A stretch of DNA of 64,000 nt from an uncultured Massilia sp. (GCF_913773735.1 NZ_CAJYEB010000025.1:186001-250000), one strand, 5' to 3'. Shown: positions 17,586-27,090, counted from the first letter of the stretch. The notes: generated from the sequence alone by a model not told the origin. Numbers and translations: made by a program.

Positions 17586-18961
17586 CTTCGCGCAGACACT
17601 TCATCGGCGGCGCCGCCGCCTTCACCTCGTTCATGGGCGCCGCCATGGTCGGCAAGGCCGGCCAGGCCGCCGTGCCGGAAGCCCCGGTACGGGACTCGTC
17701 CGCCACCATGCCGCCGCCGCCGCCGCCCAACGGCCGTCCGTACAATCCGGTCGTCACGCTGAACGGCTGGAGCCTGCCCTGGCGCATGAACGACGGCGTC
17801 AAGGAATTCCACCTGGTGGCCGAACCCGTGGTGCGCGAGATCGCGCCCGGCATGAAGGCCAACCTGTGGGGCTACAACGGCCAGAGCCCGGGTCCCACGA
17901 TCGAGGTGGTCGAGGGCGACCGGGTGCGCCTGTTCGTCACCAACAAGCTGCCGGAGATCACCAGCATCCACTGGCACGGCCAGATCCTGCCGGCCGGGAT
18001 GGACGGCGTGTCCGGCCTGACCCAGCCGCCGATCGCGCCGGGCAAGACCTTCGTCTACGAGTTCACGGCGCGCCACGCCGGCACCTTCATGTACCATCCG
18101 CACGCCGACGAGATGGCGCAGATCGGCATGGGCATGATGGGTTTCTGGGTGACGCATCCGAAGAACCCGCGCCAGCACGCCGTCGACCGCGACTTCGTGT
18201 TCCTGCTGAACGCCTACGACATCGAGCCGGGCAGCTACACGCCCAACGTCAACACGATGCTCGACTTCAACCTGTGGACCATCAACAGCCGCGCCTTCCC
18301 CGGCACTGACCCGATGGTCGTGCGCAAGGACGACCGCGTGCGCATCCGGATCGGCAACCTGTCGATGACCAACCACCCCTTCCACATCCACGGCCACCGC
18401 TTCGAGGTCACCGGCACCGACGGCGGCTGGATCCCGCCGGCGGCGCGCTGGCCGGAAGTCACGGTCGACATCGGCGTGGGCCAGATGCGCGCCATCGAGT
18501 TCGTCGCCGACGCGCCGGGCGACTGGGCGTTCCACTGCCACAAATCGCACCACACGATGAACGCGATGGGCCACCAGGTGCCGAACCTGATCGGCGTCGA
18601 CCACCGCGGCGTGGCGAAGAAGATCAACGACCTGGTGCCGGGCTACATGGTGATGGGCGACCGGGGCGGCTCGATGGGCGGCATGAAGATGCCGCTGCCG
18701 GAAAACACGCTGCCGATGATGGACGGCAAGGGTCCGTTCGGCGAGATCGAGATGGGCGGCATGTTCACCGTGCTCAAGGTGCGCGAGGGCCTGGCGCGCG
18801 GCGACTACCGCGATCCGGGCTGGTACCGCCATCCGAAGGGCACGGTGGCCACCGAGTGGAACGGCCCGCTGGACGCCCCGGCGCGCGCGGCGGGCGCGAC
18901 GGCGGCGCCCGGCGAGCCGGTGGCGACCGTCAAGCGCGGCGGCGGACACGGCGGGCATTGA
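17582..18961 (+). CDS. Multicopper oxidase, Tat-exported (copper resistance)
   Basis: A 459-aa periplasmic multicopper oxidase. A twin-arginine signal (SRRHFIGG, residues 3-10) indicates folded export. The copper ligands are in place: HWHG (about 129-132), HPHAD (about 172), HPFHIHGH (about 264-271) and HCHKSHH (about 318-324). A Met-rich segment (GGSMGGMKMPLPENTLPMMDG, in part) and a His-Gly tail may bind extra copper. The family oxidises Cu(I) or phenols with reduction of O2. The start overlaps the TolC-like stop (ATGA). Last gene of the four-gene copper operon. Confidence 0.88.
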   Translation: MTSRRHFIGGAAAFTSFMGAAMVGKAGQAAVPEAPVRDSSATMPPPPPPNGRPYNPVVTLNGWSLPWRMNDGVKEFHLVAEPVVREIAPGMKANLWGYNGQSPGPTIEVVEGDRVRLFVTNKLPEITSIHWHGQILPAGMDGVSGLTQPPIAPGKTFVYEFTARHAGTFMYHPHADEMAQIGMGMMGFWVTHPKNPRQHAVDRDFVFLLNAYDIEPGSYTPNVNTMLDFNLWTINSRAFPGTDPMVVRKDDRVRIRIGNLSMTNHPFHIHGHRFEVTGTDGGWIPPAARWPEVTVDIGVGQMRAIEFVADAPGDWAFHCHKSHHTMNAMGHQVPNLIGVDHRGVAKKINDLVPGYMVMGDRGGSMGGMKMPLPENTLPMMDGKGPFGEIEMGGMFTVLKVREGLARGDYRDPGWYRHPKGTVATEWNGPLDAPARAAGATAAPGEPVATVKRGGGHGGH

Positions 18962-18981
18962 GCGCACGGCAGGCAGCGTGC

Positions 18982-19014
18982 CGGCAGGTCGCGCCGCGCG
19001 CGGGCGACCTGCCG
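18982..19014 (+). terminator. Hairpin after copper operon
   Basis: A perfect 11-bp inverted repeat (CGGCAGGTCGC, 18982-18992, and its complement, 19004-19014) starts 21 bp after the multicopper oxidase stop. It lacks a T-run, so it may end transcription weakly or protect the mRNA 3' end. The rest of the 311-bp gap to the next gene holds repeated GAATTGC half-sites, listed separately, and no gene that I can see. Confidence 0.5.
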
Positions 19015-19170
19015 CGCCAATGTGTTGCAAGATGTCACAGGCCGCGTGGTTCCCGTTGTTGCGACAACGTCCGGCATCGTGCCCTCATCGCGCCGCGAAA
19101 CGCCACTCCAATGCGTGACATGCAGATGACTTTCGAGTCAGCAACGGACGCCGGCGTTACAGATGCTTAC

Positions 19171-19237
19171 GAATTGCGGGTTTGATTCCAGGCAATTCAG
19201 TCCTATCTTTCCAACACGCAATTCACGAGGAATTGCG
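19171..19237 (+). promoter_or_regulatory. Four GAATTGC/GCAATTC half-sites upstream of outer-membrane barrel gene
   Basis: The heptamer occurs as GAATTGC at 19171-19177 and 19230-19236 and as its complement GCAATTC at 19192-19198 and 19218-19224. The last two form a perfect 8-bp hairpin with loop ACGAG (19217-19237) just before the ribosome site. The four copies could form alternative hairpins in the mRNA leader or bind a dimeric regulator. Confidence 0.5.
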
Positions 19238-19272
19238 AACCAGACAGCAAAAAAATGGAAAGGAAAGAGACC

Positions 19273-19800
19273 ATGAACAAGCTCATCTTCGCACTGCTCG
19301 CCGGCATCGGCGCCATCGGCGCCGCCCAGGCCCAGACCACTCCGCAAGCCTACATCGGCATCGGCGCCGCCACCGCCGACAACCAGACCAAGGACGAATA
19401 CCGCGTCGGCGCCAAGGTCTACGGCGGCTACCAGCTCGACCAGAACTGGGCCGTGGAAGCCGGCTACACCGACTTCGACAGCCAGGACTTCAACCGCGGC
19501 GCCACGCGCGGCAGCGTGAAGGGGTCGGGCAGCTACATCGCCGGCAAGTACACGGTCCCGTTCAACGAGCGCTTCTCGGGCTACGGCAAGCTGGGCGTCG
19601 CGTACAGCGAGCGCAAGTACAACGACAACCTGGGCGTGCGCATCAACGACACCGACACCGGCGTCTACGGCGCCCTGGGCGTGCAGTACAAGCTGAACCA
19701 GAACCTCTCGCTGATCGGCGAATACGAACGCTACGGCAAGGACAAGGCCTACGGCGCCAAGGCGGACGTGTACACCGTCGGCCTGCAGTACGGCTTCTGA
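19273..19800 (+). CDS. Small outer-membrane beta-barrel protein (OmpA-barrel/OmpX-like)
   Basis: A 175-aa protein with a signal peptide (residues 1-20, ending AQA) and an eight-strand-type barrel pattern: alternating aromatic and polar strands (YGGYQLDQNWAVEAGY, YIAGKYTVPFN, YGKLGVAYSERKY) and a C-terminal YTVGLQYGF ending in Phe, the usual BAM recognition signal. Family: outer-membrane beta-barrel (OMP_b-brl). AAAGGAAAGAGACC precedes the ATG. Role unknown; such proteins are often envelope-stress or adhesion proteins. It lies between the copper operon and copA. Confidence 0.82.
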   Translation: MNKLIFALLAGIGAIGAAQAQTTPQAYIGIGAATADNQTKDEYRVGAKVYGGYQLDQNWAVEAGYTDFDSQDFNRGATRGSVKGSGSYIAGKYTVPFNERFSGYGKLGVAYSERKYNDNLGVRINDTDTGVYGALGVQYKLNQNLSLIGEYERYGKDKAYGAKADVYTVGLQYGF

Positions 19801-19809
19801 CGCCAGGCT

Positions 19810-19839
19810 GCGCCGTTCCCGCGCCCGCGGGAACGGCGC
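19810..19839. terminator. Bidirectional hairpin between convergent genes
   Basis: A perfect 14-bp inverted repeat (GCGCCGTTCCCGCG, 19810-19823, pairing with 19826-19839) sits ten bases after the barrel gene stop and 17 bases beyond the copA stop on the other strand. It has no T-run but is very stable and placed to end both transcripts. Confidence 0.6.
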
Positions 19840-19856
19840 CGGGCGAGCGCGGCGGC

Positions 19857-20063
19857 CTACGCCACCGCCTTCGCCGTCACCGGATACCCCGCCTCGCCGA
19901 TCGCCTCCGCGATCCTGTCCAGCGCCGCCGCGCTGTCCACGCGCACCGTCTTCGTCGGCAGGTCGATGGCCACGCCGGCATCCTTGTCGACCTCCTGCAC
20001 CGCCTTGGTCACCCGGGCCACGCAGTGCTTGCAGGTCATGTCTTCCACAGTCAATCGATACAT
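19857..20063 (-). CDS. copZ: Internal CopZ-like copper chaperone start within copA frame
   Basis: A 68-aa heavy-metal-associated domain ([14 protein letters not shown]...) that would be made from an ATG at 20063 lying in the same reading frame as copA. The site AAAGGAG followed by eight bases is a strong ribosome-binding site that has no reason to exist if only the fusion is made. So the locus may yield both a fused ATPase and free chaperone, which delivers Cu(I) to CopA. It may also be a recently lost stop codon between two former genes. Confidence 0.6.
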   Translation of the reverse strand: MYRLTVEDMTCKHCVARVTKAVQEVDKDAGVAIDLPTKTVRVDSAAALDRIAEAIGEAGYPVTAKAVA

Positions 20064-22385
20064 CGTCGTTTCTCCTTTCGAAAGGGTTGATGGCGCCGCC
20101 TGCGGGGCGGGCGGCAGGCGCAGGGTATCCCATGCCGTGCCGGCGCCCGACGCCGGCGCCGCCACGGCCGGCGTCCAGTTGCGCAACAATAGCGCGTTGG
20201 TGACCACGCTGACGGAACTCAGGGCCATCGCCGCGCCCGCCAGCACCGGATCGAGCAGGCCCATGGCCGCCACCGGAATGCCGACCACGTTGTAGACGAA
20301 GGCCCAGGCCAGGTTCTGGCGGATCTTGCGGTAGGTGCGGTGCGAGATGTCGATGGCGTCGGCCACCAGGCCCGGCTCGGCGCGCATCAGCGTGATGCCG
20401 GCCGTGTGCATCGCCACGTCGGTGCCGCCGGCCATGGCGATGCCGACGTCGGCCGCCGCCAGCGCCGGAGCGTCGTTGATGCCGTCGCCGACCATCGCGA
20501 CCCGGCCCGCCCCGCGCGCCGCCAGCGCCTGCACTTCGCGCGCCTTGTCGCCGGGCAGCACCTCGGCCACGAAGCGCGCCAGCCCGAGTTCGCGCGCCAC
20601 CGCGGTGGCGCTGCCGCGGTTATCCCCCGTCAGCATCACCGCCTGCACGCCCATCGCCGCCAGGCGCGCGATGGCGGCGGCGCTGCCGGGCCTGACGCGG
20701 TCGCCGAAGGCCAGCAGGCCGAGGACTTGCGGCACGGCGCCATCGGCCGGCGCCAGCGCCAGCCAGGACACGGTGCGGCCGTCGGCCTCGTGCCGCGCCG
20801 CCGCCGCTTGCAGCGCGGGCGCGATGGCGCCCGCGCCGGCGTCCTGCAGCATGCGCAGGTTGCCCAGCCAGACCGTGTCCGTACCGACGCGCGCCCGCAC
20901 GCCACGGCCCGGCAGCGCGGCCGCGGCGTGCGCCGGCGGCGCGGCGATGGCGTTGTCCTGCGCCGCCTGCGCCACGGCGCGCGCCAGCGGATGGGCGCTG
21001 TACTGCTGCGCCGCCCAGGCCAGGGCCAGCACGCGGCGCGCATCCGCGCCCGCCGCCGTCTCCAGCGCCAGCAGCCGCGGCCGCCCCTCGGTCAGCGTGC
21101 CCGTCTTGTCGAAGGCCACGGTGCGCACGGCGTGCGCCGTCTCCACCGCTTGCGCGTCCTTGATCAGGATGCCGTGGCGGGCGGCGGCGCCGGTGCCGAC
21201 CATGATGCCGGTCGGCGTCGCCAGGCCCAACGCGCACGGGCAGGCGATCACCTGCACCGCCACCGCGTTCAACAGGGCCTGCTGCCAGTCGCCGGTGGCC
21301 AGGCCCCAGCCCAGCAGCGTGACGAGCGAGACCAGCAGCACGACCGGCACGAACACCGCGCTGACGCGGTCGACCAGGCGCTGGATCGGCGCCTTGACGG
21401 CCTGCGCGTCCTCGACCATGCGGATGATCTGCGCCAGCATCGTCGCCGTGCCCACCGCCGTCGCCTCGGCCAGCAGCAGGCCCTCGCCGTTGACGGCGCC
21501 GCCGGTCACGCGCTCGCCGGCGCGCTTGGCCACGGGCAGGCTCTCGCCCGTCAGCAGCGATTCGTCGACGTGGCTGTCGCCTTCGATAACGCGGCCGTCG
21601 GCCGGGATGCGCTCGCCGGGACGCAGCACCATCAGGTCGCCCACGCGCAGCGCGTCGAGCGGCAGCGTCACGTCGCGGCCGTCGCGCCGCACCAGGGCCT
21701 CGGCGACGCGCAGCGATTCGAGCGCGCGGATCGCGTCGACGGTCCGGCGCCGCGCGCGCCCCTCCAGCCACTTGCCCAGCAGGACCAGGGTGATCACCAC
21801 GGCCGAGGATTCGAAATAGAGGTGGCCGGCGCCGTGCCCCGTGCCGCCGTGCGCCAGCAGCAGGTACAGCGACAGCCCGTAGGCGGCCGAGGTGCCGAGC
21901 GCCACCAGCAGGTCCATGTTGCCGGCGCCGGCGCGCAGCGCCTTCCAGCCGGCGCGGTAGAAGCGCGCGCCCAGCCAGAACTGGACGGGCGTGGCCAGCA
22001 GCAGTTGCGCCCAGCCGGGCAGCATCCAGCCGCTGCCCAGGGGCTGCAGCAGCATCGGCGCCGCCAGCGGCAGGCTGAGCGCGGCGGCGGCCACCACCGG
22101 CCACCAGTCCGGCAGCCCCGCCGCCGGCGGCGTCCCCGGCGCCGGCGCGGCCGGGCGCGCGCCGTCGACGGGACTGGCCGCGTAGCCGGCCCGCTCGATG
22201 GCGGCGACGATGGCGCCGGGCGCGGCGTTCCCGCGCACCGTCGCCTTCTCGGTGGCGAGGTTGACGCTGGCGTCGGCGACGCCGGGCACGGCCAGCAGCG
22301 CCTTTTCCACGCGCGCCACGCAGGATGCGCAGGTCATGCCGCCGATGGCGAAGGCCTGCGCCGGATCGTTGGATGGGGTTGCCAT
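19857..22385 (-). CDS. copA: CopA-type Cu(I) P-type ATPase fused in frame to CopZ-like chaperone
   Basis: An 842-aa inner-membrane copper exporter. N-terminal heavy-metal domain with GMTCASC (about 15-21); eight hydrophobic segments; the ion-binding CPC in VIACPCALG; phosphorylation motif DKTGTLTEG; hinge [10 protein letters not shown]. The ATPase part ends near residue 755. A linker leads without a stop into a second heavy-metal domain (MTCKHC, residues 775-842) that has the size and start of a free CopZ chaperone, including its own AGGAG site. GGAGG precedes the ATPase ATG. C-terminal metal domains are uncommon in CopA; see the internal-start entry. Confidence 0.88.
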   Translation of the reverse strand: MATPSNDPAQAFAIGGMTCASCVARVEKALLAVPGVADASVNLATEKATVRGNAAPGAIVAAIERAGYAASPVDGARPAAPAPGTPPAAGLPDWWPVVAAAALSLPLAAPMLLQPLGSGWMLPGWAQLLLATPVQFWLGARFYRAGWKALRAGAGNMDLLVALGTSAAYGLSLYLLLAHGGTGHGAGHLYFESSAVVITLVLLGKWLEGRARRRTVDAIRALESLRVAEALVRRDGRDVTLPLDALRVGDLMVLRPGERIPADGRVIEGDSHVDESLLTGESLPVAKRAGERVTGGAVNGEGLLLAEATAVGTATMLAQIIRMVEDAQAVKAPIQRLVDRVSAVFVPVVLLVSLVTLLGWGLATGDWQQALLNAVAVQVIACPCALGLATPTGIMVGTGAAARHGILIKDAQAVETAHAVRTVAFDKTGTLTEGRPRLLALETAAGADARRVLALAWAAQQYSAHPLARAVAQAAQDNAIAAPPAHAAAALPGRGVRARVGTDTVWLGNLRMLQDAGAGAIAPALQAAAARHEADGRTVSWLALAPADGAVPQVLGLLAFGDRVRPGSAAAIARLAAMGVQAVMLTGDNRGSATAVARELGLARFVAEVLPGDKAREVQALAARGAGRVAMVGDGINDAPALAAADVGIAMAGGTDVAMHTAGITLMRAEPGLVADAIDISHRTYRKIRQNLAWAFVYNVVGIPVAAMGLLDPVLAGAAMALSSVSVVTNALLLRNWTPAVAAPASGAGTAWDTLRLPPAPQAAPSTLSKGETTMYRLTVEDMTCKHCVARVTKAVQEVDKDAGVAIDLPTKTVRVDSAAALDRIAEAIGEAGYPVTAKAVA

Positions 22386-22459
22386 GGGTCCTCCGGATGG
22401 TCGATGCGATCGATAGCCGACAGCATAATCCTTCCCATCGTGGGAAGGTCAAGCGCGGA

Positions 22460-23506
22460 TCACGTACCGGCGTCCGGAAAGGGTGGACGGGATGGCAGGG
22501 GCGGCAGCGGGGCCATCGGCCGCAGCAGGTAGCGCAGGTCGGCGCGGTCGGCCGGCGCCGGGGCGCCCAGCAGCCAGCCGTCCACGCCCAGCCGGCGCCC
22601 GTGCGCGCCCAGCGCCAGGGGATGCACGTCGGCGCGGCGCAGCACCAGTTCGACCTCGTAGCCAAGAAAGGGGGCGCCGAACAGGCCCAGCAGCGTGCGC
22701 AGCGCGCGCGCCGCCGCGCCCTGCGGCAGGAAGCGTTCGAAGCCGGCGCGGTCCAGCGGGCCGATACGCACCCGCACGCGCAGGTCCGGACGCCAGCACC
22801 GCGCGCCCAGCAGCGCGGCGCGCCCCAGCGCGGCATTGGCGCCGCCCAGGCGGGTGCGCTCGCGCGCGTGCAGGCGGTCCCAGTGGCCAACGCCTTCGAC
22901 GATCCGCACCGGCACGCCGAAATGGGCCGACAGTATCCGGCCCAGCACGGCGGCCGAGGCCGGACGCCGCTGCAGCGCGCCGGCGTACGAGGCCAGCGCG
23001 CGGCGGTCGACGCCGTCGAACGGCGTCGCGGGCGCCAGGCCGGCCAGCGCCAGCAGCAACGGCAGGAAGGTGTCGTCCGGGCCGGCGATGGCGTGCTCGA
23101 CGCGGTATTTGTTCCAGGCGCCGTAGAACAGCGCCAGCATGCGCGTGGCGAAGATGTCGAGGAAGGCGCGCGGCGCGCCGGCCAGTTCGGGATCGGATTG
23201 CGCGCCCTGCCATGCCAGGATGCGCTCGGTGACGTCGCGCGGCAGCGCGCCCTGCGCGCCCAGCAGGCTCATGAAGGCGGGCGTGATGCGAAAGCGCGGC
23301 AGGCCGCCCTTGGCGCGCTCCAGCGCCAGCGCCTCGACCTCGCTGGCCGGGAACGCCAGCGACACGCTGTTGGCGAAGCGCAGGTGGCCGTCCAGGGCCT
23401 GGCGCGGCGGCACCCCGTGCTCGCCCAGCCACAGCTGCAGCAGGCGCACCGCCTGGAAGAATTCGAAGCGCTGGGGCTCGGCCAGCAGGCGCGCGATCAG
23501 GTCCAT
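22460..23506 (-). CDS. tssG: Type VI secretion baseplate protein TssG
   Basis: A 348-aa protein of the TssG (VasB/ImpH) family, a wedge component of the type VI secretion baseplate that works with TssF, TssE and TssK in the cytoplasm at the inner membrane. Recognised by the N-terminal FEFFQAVRLL, the RFRITPAFMSLLGAQGALP motif and the FYGAWNKYR segment. The start at 23506 overlaps the tssF stop by ten bases. Length is normal. No other type VI gene is seen within the window. Confidence 0.88.
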   Translation of the reverse strand: MDLIARLLAEPQRFEFFQAVRLLQLWLGEHGVPPRQALDGHLRFANSVSLAFPASEVEALALERAKGGLPRFRITPAFMSLLGAQGALPRDVTERILAWQGAQSDPELAGAPRAFLDIFATRMLALFYGAWNKYRVEHAIAGPDDTFLPLLLALAGLAPATPFDGVDRRALASYAGALQRRPASAAVLGRILSAHFGVPVRIVEGVGHWDRLHARERTRLGGANAALGRAALLGARCWRPDLRVRVRIGPLDRAGFERFLPQGAAARALRTLLGLFGAPFLGYEVELVLRRADVHPLALGAHGRRLGVDGWLLGAPAPADRADLRYLLRPMAPLPPLPSRPPFPDAGT

Positions 23507-25383
23507 CCGGCGCCGGCGCCGAGCGGGTCGCCGCTGCTCGTGCGCGGCGCGCAGGCGGCGATCTCGCGCCCGGTCTGCTGCGAGACCACCTGCAGCCGGG
23601 TGAAGCAGTTCAGCTGGCCGTTCAGCGCCACGTAATGGTCCAGCACCTGCACGAAGGCCGCCAGGCCGCTGCCGGCGAACGCGTCCTCGTCGACGGTCAG
23701 GCGGATGCCGATGCCCGGCATCAGCGTCGACACGGGCGCGGTCGGCATCCAGGCGCGCACGGCGCCGTGCTCCAGGCCGGCGATGCCGGCGATCTGGCGC
23801 TGCGCCACCGGCGAGCGCGCCAGGTCGTACAGCGCCAGCATCTTGCGGAACTCGGCCAGCCCCGCCATGCTCAGGCCGGCATGGTGCAGCGACAGGTGCG
23901 CGACCAGCCGCCAGTGCGCCCCGCGCGTGCCGTCGAAGCGGCGCGCCGGCGTCGGCTTGCGCAGCAGGCGCACCGGCGCCAGGCCGGCCGCCTCGTCGGT
24001 GCGCAGGTCGCCCTGCGGCTGGCCCCAGTGCAGTTGCGCCGGCGCGTCGCGGTTGCTGCAGGTGAGGTCCGCCGACAGCGTGCCGCCGGCCGGGACGGTG
24101 GTGCGGAAGTCGGCGTCCAGCAGCACGATGCGCAGTTCGTGGCCGGGACTGACCGCGGCCACCGCATGGTCGCGCCGCGCGATCCAGTAGTGGGCGCGCT
24201 GCGCCTGCGGACCGTGCTCGTGCGCCGGCGGCTCCTGCTGGCCGGCGACGTACAGCGGCCGGAAGGCGGTCACGCCGCCGTCCTCGCGCGCCACCCGTAC
24301 CGCGTCGACGCTGTGGATCTCGTAGGCGGCCGCGTGGGCGCCGTCCGCCACCAGCGGGACGTCGGCGCTGGTATGCGCCAGCTGCACCGGCGCCGCCGCC
24401 TTGGGGAACAGGTTGACCACCGGCGTGCAGCCCACCAGCAGGTTGCGCGCCCCGGCGCCCGCCAGCAGGCGGGCGCCATCGGCGTCGGCGTCGATCCCGG
24501 CCAGGCCCAGGTGCAGCGTGACGCGCCGGCAGCGCGGCGGCAGCAGCGCGCGCACGGCGTCCAGGTCGAGGTCGAGGAAATTGAATTTCTCGGGATAGCT
24601 GAAGTACTCCGTCAGCAGGCGCAGCGCCGGGTGCGAGCGGGCCGGATGCGGCAGCAGCGCATCCTCGTCGTCGAAGCCGGCCAGCCGCAGCGGCACGCGT
24701 GCCAGCGGCAGCCAGCGGCCGTCGCCGTCGGCTTCGATCCAGGCCGCGCGACAGCGCAGCAGCAGCGCGTCGACCAGCGCCGCCCGCACCGAGGCGTCGC
24801 CGTCGGCGAACAGGCGCAGGCGCGCCGGCAGGATGGCGTCGAGCGGCCGCCCGTCGGGCGCATCGAGCGCCAGCGCGATGGCGCTCGTCACCGCGCGCGG
24901 CAGGCGCACCCCGCGCGGCGGCGCCGGCAGCGGCACGAAGCGCAGCGCACACACGCGCAGCGGCGCCAGCAGCACGTCGTAGACGGTGCGGAAGCGGCAC
25001 GGCTGGCCGGCGCCGGGCGCCGGCTCGGAGCCGGCGCGCAGCATCGTCCCGCGCGGCAGCAGCGCGACCCGTTCCGGGACCTCGTCCTCGCCGCGCCAGC
25101 CGATGCGCACGATCGAGTACGAGGGCAAGGGGCGCAGGTAGTGCGGGTACAGGCTGTCGAGCAGGGCCTCGGTGAACTTCGGGTAGTCGTCGTCCAGGCG
25201 CTTCTGGATGCGCGCGCTGAGCAGCGCCACCGACTGGATCAGCCGCGCCACTCCCGGGTCTTCCCAGGTCTCGCCGGCCACGTGCAGTTCGCTGGCCGGC
25301 TTGGGGTAGCGCGCGCGGAACTCGCGCGCGAACTGGCCGAACAGTCCCAGCTCTTCCTCGTAATAGCGCAGCAGCTCGTCCAT
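23497..25383 (-). CDS. tssF: Type VI secretion baseplate protein TssF
   Basis: A 628-aa TssF (VasA/ImpG) protein, baseplate wedge partner of TssG in two copies per wedge. Typical start MDELLRYYEEELGLFGQFAREFRARYPKPA and the YPHYLRPLPSYSI motif (about 90-105) identify the family. The start at 25383 is set by this conserved N-terminus, though the ribosome site is only AGGGGCG. It forms a two-gene unit with tssG and is divergent from a glutathione transferase gene. In complete clusters tssE precedes it; here it does not. Confidence 0.9.
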   Translation of the reverse strand: MDELLRYYEEELGLFGQFAREFRARYPKPASELHVAGETWEDPGVARLIQSVALLSARIQKRLDDDYPKFTEALLDSLYPHYLRPLPSYSIVRIGWRGEDEVPERVALLPRGTMLRAGSEPAPGAGQPCRFRTVYDVLLAPLRVCALRFVPLPAPPRGVRLPRAVTSAIALALDAPDGRPLDAILPARLRLFADGDASVRAALVDALLLRCRAAWIEADGDGRWLPLARVPLRLAGFDDEDALLPHPARSHPALRLLTEYFSYPEKFNFLDLDLDAVRALLPPRCRRVTLHLGLAGIDADADGARLLAGAGARNLLVGCTPVVNLFPKAAAPVQLAHTSADVPLVADGAHAAAYEIHSVDAVRVAREDGGVTAFRPLYVAGQQEPPAHEHGPQAQRAHYWIARRDHAVAAVSPGHELRIVLLDADFRTTVPAGGTLSADLTCSNRDAPAQLHWGQPQGDLRTDEAAGLAPVRLLRKPTPARRFDGTRGAHWRLVAHLSLHHAGLSMAGLAEFRKMLALYDLARSPVAQRQIAGIAGLEHGAVRAWMPTAPVSTLMPGIGIRLTVDEDAFAGSGLAAFVQVLDHYVALNGQLNCFTRLQVVSQQTGREIAACAPRTSSGDPLGAGAGWT

Positions 25384-25543
25384 CGCCCCTCCCGCGGATG
25401 CTTGCTCGAGACCATTCGCATGCTCGCACCGCGTCCATCGCATTACGTTGACGGCAATCAACACCGCTCGGAGGCCTGCCGCGCGCGCCCCTTCCCGCGC
25501 CATCGGGCTAGGATGCCATTCCGACCACCGCACAGGACCCGCC

Positions 25544-26245
25544 ATGCCCCATCCCCTCGACGCCTTCCCGGCCGCGCGCAAGTGGCCGGCACGCCATCCC
25601 GAGCGCCTGCAGCTGTATTCGATGCCCACGCCGAACGGCGTCAAGCCCGCCATCATGCTGGAAGAGACCGGCCTGCCCTACGAGGCGCACCGGGTCGCCT
25701 TCGAGCGCGACGAGCAGCATTCGCCCGCCTTCCTGGCGCTGAACCCGAACAACAAGATCCCCGCGATCATCGACCCGGACGGCCCCGGCGGCCGCCCGCT
25801 GCCGCTGTGGGAGTCGGTGGCGATCCTGGTCTACCTGGCCGACAAGACCGGCATGCTGGCCCCGCGCGACCCGGCGCGGCGCCACGAGACGCTGCAATGG
25901 ATGCTGTTCCAGGCCGGCAGCCTGGCGCCGATGGCCGGGCAGCTGGGCTTCTTCGTGAAATTCGCCGGCAAGGACTGGGAGGACAAGCGCCCGCGCGACC
26001 GCTTCGCCGCCGAGGTCCGGCGCGTGCTGGGCGTGCTGGACGGCCACCTGGCCGGGCGCGACTGGATCATGGGCGACGACTACACCATCGCCGACATCGC
26101 GACCTTTCCGTGGGTCAATGCGGTATTCACGCTGCCGGGCGCGGACGAACTGGCCGGCACGGCGGGCTTCGCCAACGTCGCGCGCGTGCTGGACGCGTTC
26201 CTGGCGCGGCCGGCCGTGGCCCGCGGCATGACGGTCCCGTCGTAG
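25544..26245 (+). CDS. Glutathione S-transferase, YfcG/YghU (Nu-like) type
   Basis: A 233-aa cytosolic GST with thioredoxin-fold N-terminus (SMPTPNGVKPAIMLEE, about 26-41; LNPNNKIPAIIDPD with the cis-Pro) and an all-helical C-terminal domain. The TPNG and WESVAILVYLADK motifs place it near the E. coli YfcG/YghU group, which have disulfide-bond reductase activity. It sits 160 bp from the divergent tssF and is a single gene. Confidence 0.85.
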   Translation: MPHPLDAFPAARKWPARHPERLQLYSMPTPNGVKPAIMLEETGLPYEAHRVAFERDEQHSPAFLALNPNNKIPAIIDPDGPGGRPLPLWESVAILVYLADKTGMLAPRDPARRHETLQWMLFQAGSLAPMAGQLGFFVKFAGKDWEDKRPRDRFAAEVRRVLGVLDGHLAGRDWIMGDDYTIADIATFPWVNAVFTLPGADELAGTAGFANVARVLDAFLARPAVARGMTVPS

Positions 26246-26273
26246 GGTGCGCGCCCCGGGCGCAGCGCCCGCG

Positions 26274-27002
26274 TCAGGACAAGGTCCGCAGATCCGCGAT
26301 GACCTCCGCCCCGAACCCGGCCCCCAGCAGGTAGTCGACCAACTGCTCCGCGCACTGCTCCGGATCGACCAGCGTCCCGGTCTCCTTGAGGTCGACGAAA
26401 CGCTGGCGCAGCGGGAAGCGCTCCGCCGGCGTCGCGCGGATCTCGGCCTGCATGCCGGTGTCGATGACGCCCGGCGCCAGGCTGCAGATACGCACGCCGC
26501 GCTCGCCGTCCAGCGCCACCGCGCGCGCATGGTGGTCGAGCGCCGCCTTGGTGGCGCAGTAGACGCTCCAGCCCGGATAGGCATTGCGCGCCGCGCCGCT
26601 GGAGATGTGCAGGATGCGCCGCTGCGCGCCCGCGCTGGCGCGCACCACGGCGGCCGACAGCGCGATCGGCGCGGCCACGTTCAGCGCCACCGCGCGCAGC
26701 ACGGCCTGCGGGTCCTGGGCGTCGAGCGGGCCCACCGGGCTGACCACGCCGGCATTGTTGAGCAGCAGGACCGCGCCGCTGCCGTCCAGCCAGTCGCCGA
26801 GGGCGCCGCCGGCGATCCAGGCGGCCAGCGCGGCGCCGTCGGCCAGGTCGAGTTCGATCTCCTCGAGCAGCGCGGGCCAGGCCGCCGCCATTTGCGGGGC
26901 GCGCGTGCGCGCCAGCCCGAGTACCGGCACGCCGCGCGCCAGCAGGTTGGCCGCGAGGGCTGCGCCCAGTCCCTTGGTGTGGCCGGTCACGATCGCTTTC
27001 AT
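26274..27002 (-). CDS. Short-chain dehydrogenase/reductase
   Basis: A 242-aa classical SDR with NAD(P)-binding GHTKGLGAA (residues 7-15), NNAG (about 82), and Ser/Tyr/Lys catalytic set in ISSGAARNAYPGWSVYCATKAALDHH. The PG motif APGVIDTGMQAEIR matches benzil-reductase/YciK-like members, but the substrate cannot be told. The start at 27002 gives the expected N-terminal beta strand. It is convergent with the GST gene and divergent from the GGDEF/EAL gene. Confidence 0.83.
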   Translation of the reverse strand: MKAIVTGHTKGLGAALAANLLARGVPVLGLARTRAPQMAAAWPALLEEIELDLADGAALAAWIAGGALGDWLDGSGAVLLLNNAGVVSPVGPLDAQDPQAVLRAVALNVAAPIALSAAVVRASAGAQRRILHISSGAARNAYPGWSVYCATKAALDHHARAVALDGERGVRICSLAPGVIDTGMQAEIRATPAERFPLRQRFVDLKETGTLVDPEQCAEQLVDYLLGAGFGAEVIADLRTLS

Positions 27003-27090
27003 GGTGTCTTCTCCGTGCGCGCCGGTCGGCGCGGCTTCCGCCATGCTAACCCAGGGATGGCCCGCCGGCCAATCGTGCGCGCCGCGCCTC

